DNA of 26,859 bases. Origin: Asterionellopsis glacialis (lineage: Eukaryota; Bacillariophyta; Plagiogrammaphyceae; Rhaphoneidales; Asterionellopsidaceae). Both the position numbers and the translations under genes were made by a program. This document shows, piece by piece, positions 1 to 9,123 of this stretch. The notes under the pieces were generated by a model that worked only from the letters and a program-made list of their open reading frames with translations, searched no databases and was not told the origin of the DNA. The DNA lies in assembly GCA_014885115.2 (NCBI GenBank), contig WKLE02000590.1, positions 19,741-46,599 of the forward strand. Direction: 5' to 3'. Within the stretch, counting starts at the first letter, position 1, and each line of letters opens with the position of its first letter.

Positions 1-1090
1 TTTAAATCTATCATAAAATGCATTGCCTAGATACCAACAGCCAACAGGAAAATGGTATGTTTCTTCTTGCTATCTGCAAGATGGGTGACAAGAAACACTG
101 GAATATAGGACCCATGGTTACTGTGTTCCAGGAGCAATGACTTGAGTACACTGTATGTTGTATTCTTGGAAGCCATTTCATGGTCTACATTTTACTGTAG
201 AAGATGATGTTGATGCTGATGTTGAAAGTTAATTTTAAAAAAATGTCCTTTTTCAGAAAGGAGCAATAAGCAGACAGCACAGGAACATTGTTTACTTAGT
301 AAGTATGTTGGTGGTCCAAAATTTGATAGAGGTAGTATTGCAATCAAGTAGGGAGAGACGAAAGCAATCATGTCAATTTTGACACCTCAGACTTTCATTT
401 TAACTAATTTGTCCCATGCACAACCACTAGATAGGAACATGAATTAATATATTCTGCCCCAAAATTGCAGATGCAGCCCTTTGTAACGTGACTTGGAGCA
501 AATTAGCATAAATTTCATGATTTTAGCATTTTTAGTGGTTTCTTTGGAAAAGTTATCAAACTAAGGACCACATCTGCAATTTCAAGCCAGATTATAACCA
601 ATATATATTATTACTAAAAAGTTTGGTGCTCACTGCTGACCAAAGAATTGGATAAAAATAGATCATTCTCAGGGTGTTGGGGTCTGAAATGAGAAAATTA
701 AAAAAAATAAAAATTCTAGATGAAAGCACGGAAAATCTGTCCCAAGGGGGTTGAGATTTCAGGTTTATGCCAGGGAGTGAATGTAATCCGATCTACCACC
801 TTAACCTTTGTGAGAAAAGTTTGTAAAAACTAATGTCATCTTTTTCACAAACAAAAATTGTTATTGCAGCCGTGCCGCCGATCGATTATCGAAACACACC
901 ACCATAGTGATGAACATGATGTTGTGAAGACTAGTCTAGAACGACTCAACAACTTTCTATCATTTCATAGTCAGCAGAAACTCCGAGAGTGTTAATGCGT
1001 CCATATTATCTGTGCATTCACCTGATTCCATCATTTCCACAATTGTTTCCTATTTTACTCGTCATTTTTTTAAGAAGGACAAGTGATGCC
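1..1090. other. AT-rich non-coding stretch, no gene seen
   Basis: No open frame of useful length and no recognisable RNA gene is visible before the HAD phosphatase. The sequence is AT-rich with A and T runs near 700-715. A 12-bp inverted repeat, AAATTGCAGATG at 462-473 and CATCTGCAATTT at 571-582, is the only structure noticed. The last 100 bases are pyrimidine-rich and probably form the 5' untranslated region of the next gene. Confidence 0.5.
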
Positions 1091-2164
1091 ATGGCTTTGT
1101 CGTCGTCGTCGTCACCATCATTCTCTCAACAACCATCAAAGGACAAGGAATCATCCAATGTTGATGGTAATTGTCATCAGCTTCGTCATGGTCGTTTAGC
1201 ATTATTAGATCGTGATGGTGTAATTAATGAAGATGTTGGATCACCTGGTGTTTTAGATCCATCAACATTACAATTAACTCCTTGTGCTGCACAAGCTATT
1301 GGTAATTTGTGTCGTCATGGATACAGAGTTGTAATGATTACAAATCAAAGTTGCGTTGGTAAAGGCTTGATATCAAGTCAAAAATTAAGTGCTATACAGA
1401 CGCATCTACAACAAATGCTATTGGAAGAAGATCCAGAGGCATGTATTCATCAAATTTATCAATGTACCTCTACCAAAGAAGATAACGACCCAAGACTGAA
1501 ACCATCACCAGGAATGATTTTAGAAGCATTGCAGGATTACTATGGTGATAAGGAAGGAGATTTTACCAATGAAGCTAACGATGACAGTGATGATGATGAT
1601 GATAAGTCATTGTGTTTTTTTGTGGGTGACAAGTTAAGTGATATGGAAGCTGCTACTTATGGCGGTATACCCTTACGATTCCTTGTATCAACAGGTACGC
1701 GCGCATAGTCGTGGACTGCATTATTTCATATTTTCGTACCGTTGTCAACTGTCTTGACAGACAGTACCTTACAGGCGGCTCTTCTTTGTCTAGTTCATTT
1801 AAAGAGCAAGAAGTTTTGTTAGTTTAACTTGAATGGTGGTGGAACTGGCGTTCGTTTATTTTTTTTTTCATATTCTAACATTTTGTTACCTTTGCTTTGC
1901 TTTGCCATACAAACTTTTGTATTCATACATATACTTGGCATAAACGATGTGTGTGTATGTATGTATTGCCTAGGATATGGATCGTCTATTATGAAAGACC
2001 ACATTGCATCACAACCAAAGACAAACGAAGCTCTACTTATTGACAGCAGAGCTATTGAACCGAAAAGAGAGGAACACGCAAATCTGCTCTCTGTTTTACC
2101 TTTTTATTATGTGAGAAACCTTGCATCAGCTGTGGAACACATCTTATCTATGACAAAATCATAA
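1091..2164 (+). CDS. HAD-superfamily phosphatase, HisB/GmhB (histidinol/heptose phosphatase) type, two exons
   Basis: Exons are 1091-1694 and 1974-2164. The 279-nt intron begins GTACGC and ends CCTAG. Reading through the donor gives a stop 12 nt later, while splicing restores STGYGSS, the usual end of motif IV in this family, followed by a C-terminal helix (NLASAVEHIL). HAD motifs are clear: LLDRDGVIN (motif I, two Asp), MITNQ (motif II), RLKPSPGM (motif III Lys) and FFVGDKLSDMEAA (motif IV). GmhB enzymes carry a Cys/His zinc site just before the motif III lysine; here only one Cys remains (YQCTSTKED), so the zinc site is probably lost. An Asp-rich insert precedes motif IV. ATG 1091 sits in a good context (gccATGg). 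An in-frame ATG at 995 would add 32 mostly hydrophobic residues. The substrate is unknown, some small sugar or amino-alcohol phosphate. The family call is secure and the exact activity is not. Confidence 0.82.
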
Positions 2165-2628
2165 ATTTTAAAAATTTACACAGAAACAACAAGAACAATA
2201 TTTAAACTTTAAAAATTGATGAACGCATCGAAAAGGGTTGGCAATACATGATTGGATTATCTTGAGGGGGGAATAAAAGAAGAATGATTATTTTCTAATT
2301 ATGAACAACCAATTGTAGACACATGGTGCGTTGTGTTGTTCGTACTTTGGTCCCACTCTCTGGCAATGCTACCGCCGTACCTAATGGTGCTGTTTAGAAT
2401 AACCAAAGTGGATTAGTAGATTTTTGAATGGACCAGTAGCTACCGGAAATAAAAGGACAAACCTTGCTCGGTGTAGCTAGCTTTTAGGTTCTCAAGTAGT
2501 GATATACAAACCTTAACTATTTGTATACTATATAAAGTTGTAATGCTGGATTTTTTAGCACTGGTCAGGTAAACGTTTTTGAATTAATTTGGTATACCAT
2601 GACAGGTCTAGCTTATTGAAACGTAGCT
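2165..2628. other. Convergent 3' intergenic gap
   Basis: This AT-rich stretch lies between two converging genes and should hold both 3' untranslated ends. I see no open frame or RNA gene in it. Confidence 0.5.
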
Positions 2629-3927
2629 CTATCTAGAATATGATTTATATTCATAAAAATGATCCATAAACGTATAAATTGCATTTGCAACGGCAGTCCC
2701 AAATTTGTCAATTTGCTCATACGTTTGTCTTGCACCTATCCATGGAGTCTCTAATTGTGTTGCAGCTGCAACACCTTGGTATTTCAATAATTGCGAGGAT
2801 GTTCTTGATGTAGACGCTGACGACGGTGACAGTCCTTCGCTATTGGAAGCATTCTTCTTTTGACGGCCTCCACCGTACACCGCCAATGCATAGGCACCCC
2901 AAAAGAATGAACATGGACCCATTTCATTACCATTTGGATTTCCGCCCCACATGTTGACATCCAACCCTGTACAGGGACAGGTATGGTCACCTACATCATC
3001 ACTTTCCCCGCTTGGTTTGTAGAAAGAAGAAGAGTGCTCTTTGCTGATTGGGTTCGTGTCCTTAAGACAGCATCTTGAGTCAGATTTGCTGTTGCTGTTA
3101 TTACCATCACTGCGACGCCCCAACGTCACCAAAGATTTGCAATTTACACCACAGGGGTAGGGTGTACGTAAGGATGGGACAGAGGGATATCCTGATTCAT
3201 CCAACAAAGTTCCAATTGAGCAAGGACCACGTACAATATCTTCTATAGATGTAAATGTAGGGAGATTTGACATTGCTGAGATTGAACTTCTCTTAATTAT
3301 ACCATCGTCATGGCTGTCTGCACCCAATACACGCAAGTCAGAGTTTGTCAACATATGTCCAACTTCTGTTGCATCACGATGAGTTTGTCCATGAATATCA
3401 ATTAGATGAACACTGCCATGTTTAGCAATGGCTTGATCTAACGCTTGTTGAATAGCCATATGATAATCATCCCAAGCATGACCTCCTTCGGAAGAAGAAC
3501 AACATGTAAGTTTTCCACGTGCATAATCCACTTTTTTACGATGGAGTTTCCCAATAACGAGTGACGGACCACAACAGCCATTAGAGGGAGTAGTGGTGGT
3601 AGTTCGTGTGGCTTTTACTACCAGAGATCTTTCTGTTTTGAGGGCATTGTCACAATTACAATATTTGGCATGTAAGGATTGATATATTTTCCATGCAAGT
3701 TGGGCTGAATTGGTATCTGGTTCCATACAACCAGATGTTCGATCTGGAATATTATCTGGACGGAGATTCCCACCGTGAGGAGCTGTTAAAACTAATGGAC
3801 CGTTACCTATGATTGAAAATACTGTACTGCTTGTATCATGATCAAAAATATCGCAGTCGACATGCCCCTCATTGACAACAGCGGATTGGCCACTATTCAT
3901 TTGTCGTTTCTTGTTCCATTCGTCCAT
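2629..3927 (-). CDS. N-formylglutamate amidohydrolase-like protein
   Basis: Predicted 432-residue protein of the N-formylglutamate amidohydrolase family, zinc-dependent hydrolases that release formate from N-formyl amino acids; some members cut other amides. Signatures, numbered from this start, are LTAPHGG (about 47-53, a metal-binding His), a downstream EPDTN segment, IGKLHRKKVDYAR (about 125-137) and HLIDIHGQTH (about 174-183, with the second metal His group). The C-terminal third contains a Ser/Asn-rich insert, then CSFFWGAYAL, which may correspond to the family's FxGGY segment. The open frame reaches 3975 but has no ATG there. The first usable ATG is 3927 (cccATGg), with another at 3900. 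Many low-complexity Ser, Thr and Cys runs interrupt the domain. No targeting peptide is obvious. Family assignment is good; substrate is open. Confidence 0.75.
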   Translation of the reverse strand: MDEWNKKRQMNSGQSAVVNEGHVDCDIFDHDTSSTVFSIIGNGPLVLTAPHGGNLRPDNIPDRTSGCMEPDTNSAQLAWKIYQSLHAKYCNCDNALKTERSLVVKATRTTTTTPSNGCCGPSLVIGKLHRKKVDYARGKLTCCSSSEGGHAWDDYHMAIQQALDQAIAKHGSVHLIDIHGQTHRDATEVGHMLTNSDLRVLGADSHDDGIIKRSSISAMSNLPTFTSIEDIVRGPCSIGTLLDESGYPSVPSLRTPYPCGVNCKSLVTLGRRSDGNNSNSKSDSRCCLKDTNPISKEHSSSFYKPSGESDDVGDHTCPCTGLDVNMWGGNPNGNEMGPCSFFWGAYALAVYGGGRQKKNASNSEGLSPSSASTSRTSSQLLKYQGVAAATQLETPWIGARQTYEQIDKFGTAVANAIYTFMDHFYEYKSYSR

Positions 3928-4528
3928 GGGTGAACGAAAGTGGCAAAGACTGGAGCAAACTACGTTATATTTCAAAATTAGTAGGTCCTAATCTGAAGTG
4001 CGTACTACAGTACCGCAAAACAAGACCAAACGGTCCCCCGTAAATGCTGTAGGTACAACGAAACTCACCCAGTGAGAAAATCGAAACAAAATCGAAACAT
4101 TTGTACCAAACGAGACATACCTGGTACATGATATCAGGTACAGTAGCAGTAGGGTCCTACGTACCTGGTACACCGGGGTGGGACTCAAGATCTCAAGCTC
4201 CTCTCTCTAGAGAGAGGACATCTCTCTCTAGAGAGAGAGAGAGAGATAGGTCCTAACGTCCGTCAAGGGTCTTCAGGAACTATTAATACAGCCTGTACAT
4301 CATCTACTCCTCGAGAATACCTGGTATCGCTTGAAACAGCCTGAAACAGCTTCAAACCATTCGCAAAGAGTCGAGTGAAGAGTCTAAATAAATCCCATTT
4401 GGATGCAATTCTAATGTTGTTATTCTATGCAATGAAGGCACTCTAAAAGAAAAAGAAACCAACCAATACTACAGTAGAACTTTACATTATACACGGTAGT
4501 TATCTATTCGGTGACAAAATTTCCAAAA
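3928..4528. promoter_or_regulatory. Divergent promoter interval with palindromic motifs
   Basis: This 600-bp gap separates two divergent genes. It holds the dispersed motifs TACCTGGTA (4118-4126, 4162-4170, 4318-4326) and GTAGGTCCTA-like sites (3981-3990, 4152-4160, 4247-4255). It also holds two 18-bp perfect CT/GA palindromes at 4200-4238. Promoter function is inferred from position only. Confidence 0.4.
4200..4238. repeat. Pair of perfect CT/GA palindromes
   Basis: CCTCTCTCTAGAGAGAGG occupies 4200-4217 and TCTCTCTCTAGAGAGAGA occupies 4221-4238, three bases apart. Each is a perfect 18-bp palindrome centred on CTAG. The two can also pair with each other. They could form cruciforms, or be sites for a dimeric GAGA-type factor. 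Confidence 0.8.
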
Positions 4529-7500
4529 ATGCCTTGGCGATTAACAAGTGAAATGTTGCGGATGATACCATTATTGACTGCACCATTATTACCTCTCGTT
4601 GGTGGAACATTCGATCCGGACGTACCTTTAAATCAAGTGCCCTTTTTAATGTCCCATGATACTGCAACTGGGTATTTGGGAGAAGATGGACTATATGACA
4701 ATCCCGCTACAGGTCGAGATTTAATAATTGCATGGTCCAAAACTCAAATTGGTAATGTATCCGCTCAGTTGGGTTGTGGAGCACGTGCATTTGATATGCG
4801 ACCTTATTTGACAGAGGACGGCGAATTGATTGCGCATCATGGTGATGTAATTATTGATCATCCATTCCGAGATATGATGGAAGAAATGGTCGTATGGGCA
4901 TCTCAAAATCCAAATGAACTTGTTTTGGCAGAAGTCATTTATTGTAAAGGTGCTTCGGAAAACCTTACCGAACAATGTGACCTTGAAGCCAAGAAAGTAT
5001 TACAAGATCTGAAGATCCCCTTAGTTTATCGAGATGAATGTCCTGACGCATTGAAAAACATGACCTTGGGAGGTGCCATGAAACGAAGTGCACTTGAGAC
5101 TGGTGGAGCTGTTTTGGCCATTTGGGGTGAATGCTTTGTTAGCAATTATGATTCTAGTCGTAATTGCCGTGGGTATGAGTACGAAAGTGAGGGCGTCAGT
5201 CGCAAATATAGTTGTTGGATCAAACCTTACGGGATAAATCCAAAGTATCCTGTGAACAGGATATTGGAATACCTCGATGAAACTTACACGGCTGGACCTC
5301 CCTCTAACGGATCATTGTGGCAGATGCAAGCATTGTGGCAAGCAACAGGATATAGTGTTAGTCTCGGGACGTATAGTAATTCAAGTTTACTCATGGATGT
5401 TCTGAATTCAAGATTGAATAGAATGTTGTTTGAAAAGCTTGCACAAGGCACATGGAAGATGACGCAAGGTGGACCAAATATGTTTGAGGTTGACTTTGTA
5501 TGTGACCAGGGAAACAATATTAGGCTGGCTTTAGACCCAAACTTCAATGGTATGATTGAGGATTATCCAGATAATATTGAGGTATGTCAAAATCCAGAAG
5601 CGTGTCCTCGAGATTCCGATCTGATTGATCTACTTCCCATATATTATAGAGGTCCTTCTTTCAAGAGCAATGCACCTATCAGAAGGTACCACAATAATGC
5701 AAGATGGGGTAACACAAATGACATTGTCAAATTCGTTAGGGGTACAGACGAGGAACGAAATGAATATATCGATGGACTCTTTGGTACGGCAATACTTCTG
5801 TGGTGCATCTTTGGATTATGGTGAGTATCAAAATGGCTTATTTACAATTCGATCTATTGAGTACCTCCAAAACTGAATCAGCTGTACATGGATTTCTTTT
5901 GTGTTTAGGAGTGTGGTGCTTATCTATTGCAAGTGGAAAAATAAGCTTGGTTGTTTAGTTGGAGTAAACTTAAACCCTGGGGGTGCAGCAGAGTCGAGAG
6001 TACAAGATGCCTCACATGAATCACGTGAAAATAATCGAACCATTGGATTGGGAGAGGGTGATACGAGTGGTGATGCTTCTAGTGGGGCAGATTTAACGGA
6101 GAACAATGTACAGTTAGCAGAAAAGAAACAGGAGATAGAACATACTGGCATCGACTCGGCTTTTGCTGCTGAGGAAAGTGCACCTCCACGCACGGGTGAA
6201 ACAGTTGATAGTCATGAGGACAACGAAGCAAATATTAGTCTCACAGAGATGGTCGATTCTTTTGACAATGCCAAGAAGAAAGTAAGGCGTGTTCGTATCA
6301 CAGCCATCACCTGCGGTATTTTTATTGTTTTGTTTTCCGGTTTATTGCTTGGTCTTGGATTCGAGGGTCTAGATGATACGATTGATTCTGCTCAGGTTGC
6401 AATACCGGTGAGTGTTCATATGTTTGGTATTTAATCTAAGGTGAGGACAGTAGTAATCTGATGTATATCTGCCTTTTGTTCTTGCAGGATCTTCGGGAGG
6501 TGGTCTCGACTGCCTCTGATGCAGCAAATGATTTCTTGCTGTATTCGAACTATACCACAGAGGCCCGAATTCAGTTTCTCAACTACATATTGGTTGATTG
6601 CGAACCTTTAATCAACCCAATATCAAGGAAGTCACCAAATGTTTTTTTTTTAGTTGATGACGATATAATTTTTATCAATGAAACACTCAACAATTTCACA
6701 TTTGTCACGGACGAAGTGTCTAGCATTAGTCGTTCACTTGAGGGTATTGATAGAGATTTGACCAAGCTAGAAAGCAACTTGAACAAAATAGATGATTCTC
6801 TCATCTTTTATATCTCCATTGGATTTATCATTCCGTATGCTCTGATGGTGATTATGTTTACCATGGGCATTATTCTCGCATGGAGAAGAAAGCAACCAAG
6901 ACTTTTCATGGATTGTCCAACGAGGGTTGCCTTGCCGATATTTTTATTTTTTCTTGTTGCGTCATACGTGTCAGCAACATTTCTACTCATGGGGTCTACA
7001 TTTACTGCGGACTTCTGTATTGATACCCCAGATAATCAAGTAATTCGAATGGTTGGTGCGGGTCCACCTTTTGATGAAAATGTCGAGTGGTATGTGGGAG
7101 GCTGCGATCCATACAAGAAGCCAGAATTGCTTTATGACCATTACATGATGACAATACAAGCACTCCAAGTTTCGAGCGATTTCTTCGGCATGCTCTCAAC
7201 AAAGGAAACGTCCACAATTCCGTGTAATAATGCTTCACAGCTTCTTGAGTTTGCGTCAATAACTCAGCTGCATATCAATGCCTACAGTGCGCTCTTAGTT
7301 GATCTCGTAGAAAGTTTGGAATGTAGCAAATTTAATCCTCTGTATGCTTTCATTGCTTACACAAGTAAGTTCGCAAAAATCTTGTATGCTTGGAGAGAAT
7401 CAAGTTTATTCCCATTTGTCTCACGCTTGCGCATTTTCTTTCTGTGCTGTTGATACACTGTGAATCGACTTAGCTACGTGCCATACAGGCTTCGATTCTC

Positions 7501-7664
7501 TTGTCCTAACGTTCGTGTTTTTGTTCGGTATGGCTATTGCAAGTATAGTCTTAGTAACTCTCCGGGTAGCTTGGCTTGATATTGAAGACGTTGTGGATCG
7601 ACTAGAGAGACCAAATGGCATGTGTACTGCAATAATAACAAGAACGTTAAGAACATCACATTAG
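4529..7664 (+). CDS. PI-PLC X-domain protein with five C-terminal membrane segments, four exons
   Basis: Exons are 4529-5820, 5909-6407, 6488-7364 and 7489-7664 (947 residues). The introns are 88, 80 and 124 nt, with donors GTGAGT, GTGAGT and GTAAGT. All joins keep frame, and two restore membrane helices. After a signal peptide (about 1-26) comes a phosphatidylinositol-specific phospholipase C-like X domain with both catalytic-type histidines: SHDT (His43) and ELIAHHGD (His103/104). FDMR (88-91) and a LAEVIY strand are also present. Membrane segments lie near 418-438, 560-582, 702-729, 745-768 and 893-915. The predicted topology puts the enzyme and two large loops outside, with NxS/T glycosylation sites (NYTT, NETL, NFTF, NNAS) and paired cysteines in the loops. 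An acidic loop and a short C-tail lie inside. This five-pass plan resembles prominin and tweety proteins in layout only. ATG 4529 is used because the open frame upstream has only a GTG. It probably acts as a cell-surface or endomembrane phosphodiesterase; lipid or GPI substrate is an inference. Confidence 0.82.
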
Positions 7665-7784
7665 CTTTGTATACTATTTAAAAATTTAATGGGTAGAGTA
7701 AATAAATTAAAGTACACTTGCTGTCTCCTTGAATCCCCAGATGTATGTTTTTAATTTATAGTTCATAATATGCAGTGACACATT

Positions 7785-8450
7785 TCAAAATTGTCTGATT
7801 GCTGTTGGTCTTCGTCGTGGCTCTTGTAGTGTTATAGTGAGATGACGACGAAGAGCTACCAATCTTACAGCTACATTTATGAATGACCATACCAAGAATG
7901 GGATTGCCACGATGTAAACAAACCCAAATTTTAAAATTCGAAGTATTGTACTAAGAGTCATGTTGATAAAAGAAATACTTTGTTGTGCAGTTAGAAAAGC
8001 ATAATCTGTTCGATTGGCAAGCCAATTGAGCCAACAATAAAGAATCCCATCTAATGTAAGAATGATGCCCCAACGGATGATGAAAAGAAAATTATGCTGC
8101 CGTTGCTGTTGTCGCTGCTGCTGTTGTTCGTTGTCGGTGCTTAATATTCCCCGTGCCAGGCCAAGTGCTACAATTGTTGTGTGCGTTTTCCGTAATGGCA
8201 CAAAAATTAATGTAAAGGCAGAAATAATCCAAAGCAGCATTAATGTGCAAAAAGATATCATTATCACAATACCACTGAACAAGGATAGAATCTGCACCCA
8301 GGTATCTCCGCTATTGTTTCTAACATTATTGATAGGAATAGTATGGATAAACTCAAAAAGCAGCGGTTGTATGTACGGGGCAAGTGCTATGCACCCAAAC
8401 AGTAGAATTACAATACCATCATGATCAATCAACTTTGGGTGCAGATGCAT
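7785..8450 (-). CDS. Multi-pass membrane protein of unknown function
   Basis: I do not recognise this protein. From ATG 8450 it is 221 residues with about four or five hydrophobic segments: near 12-35, a long one at 52-82 that may be two, 124-146 and 170-200. A Gln-rich cytosolic-type stretch (QQQQRQQQRQ) lies between the second and third. The C-tail is basic. It converges with the PLC gene, leaving about 120 bases between stop codons. The frame stays open 121 bases upstream of the ATG to a TAG at 8572-8574 without another ATG. That TAG could be a splice acceptor: a short exon 8676-8647 encoding MGPGPNDFLE would join at 8571 through a 75-nt GT-AG intron and add about 51 residues. The donor there (GTCAAT) is weak, so I keep 8450 as the start. 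Confidence 0.6.
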   Translation of the reverse strand: MHLHPKLIDHDGIVILLFGCIALAPYIQPLLFEFIHTIPINNVRNNSGDTWVQILSLFSGIVIMISFCTLMLLWIISAFTLIFVPLRKTHTTIVALGLARGILSTDNEQQQQRQQQRQHNFLFIIRWGIILTLDGILYCWLNWLANRTDYAFLTAQQSISFINMTLSTILRILKFGFVYIVAIPFLVWSFINVAVRLVALRRHLTITLQEPRRRPTAIRQF

Positions 8451-9123
8451 TACAATCTCTATGGCAACCGCGTTGTTGTGCGATTTGAAAAAATATTGAG
8501 CAAATTTCGGATGTGAGAAAAAAGTGCCAAGAAAGTTTCAGACAGATTTTTTCATCGACGACAAGGAGTGTCTAGCAATTACACGAGTCGCCCTCGACCA
8601 TGTCACCACAGAAACTTTTTAGTGAACTTGGTAACTTTCAATTGACTTCAAGAAAATCATTAGGGCCTGGACCCATCGGTAGATCATTATGAATTATGAC
8701 TACCGAAGTCTACACTTACACAACATTGATTTTCTCGACCACCACTCATCAAAAGGAATTCTTTTTGTTTTATGCCCGACTCGCCGAATATTGTTGTTCA
8801 GAAGAGGTTTCTTGGTGATAGTTGTTATAAAAACACGCAGCAACGAGAAAAAATGCCGTGCTTCTGAAGCAACACGTAAACAAGTCACACGGGAGCCCTC
8901 AATAGCGCTACACTGTTTTGCACTATTTGGTGTACCATGAGAGAAACGCTGATGAAGATTTTAAAAAAAGCTTTTGGGGCAGTGGACAACAAGATGAATA
9001 CTTTGGGTTTTTTTAACTGAAAATTTTCTATAATAATTTGTTAAATCATTTGATACTGTTACAACATATTCTTTCTGGTGGTTGGAGTTCCAACCAAAAC
9101 TTAATCCTGAACTACTCAGATAT
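8451..9123. other. Intergenic gap, possibly with a 5' exon of the upstream membrane-protein gene
   Basis: Apart from the possible 5' exon at 8647-8676 (minus strand), I see no convincing gene. Small open frames at 8700-8940 overlap each other on opposite strands and resemble no family. The right end should contain the 3' untranslated region of the RelA/SpoT homologue. Confidence 0.4.

Noticed and set aside
5625..5876. Separate gene overlapping the end of the first PLC exon
   Set aside because: It is an alternate-frame shadow; splicing at 5820/5909 explains the region and restores a membrane helix.
8689..8940. 83-codon open frame on the plus strand
   Set aside because: Overlaps an antisense frame, has no domain, and lies in the probable promoter of the membrane-protein gene.
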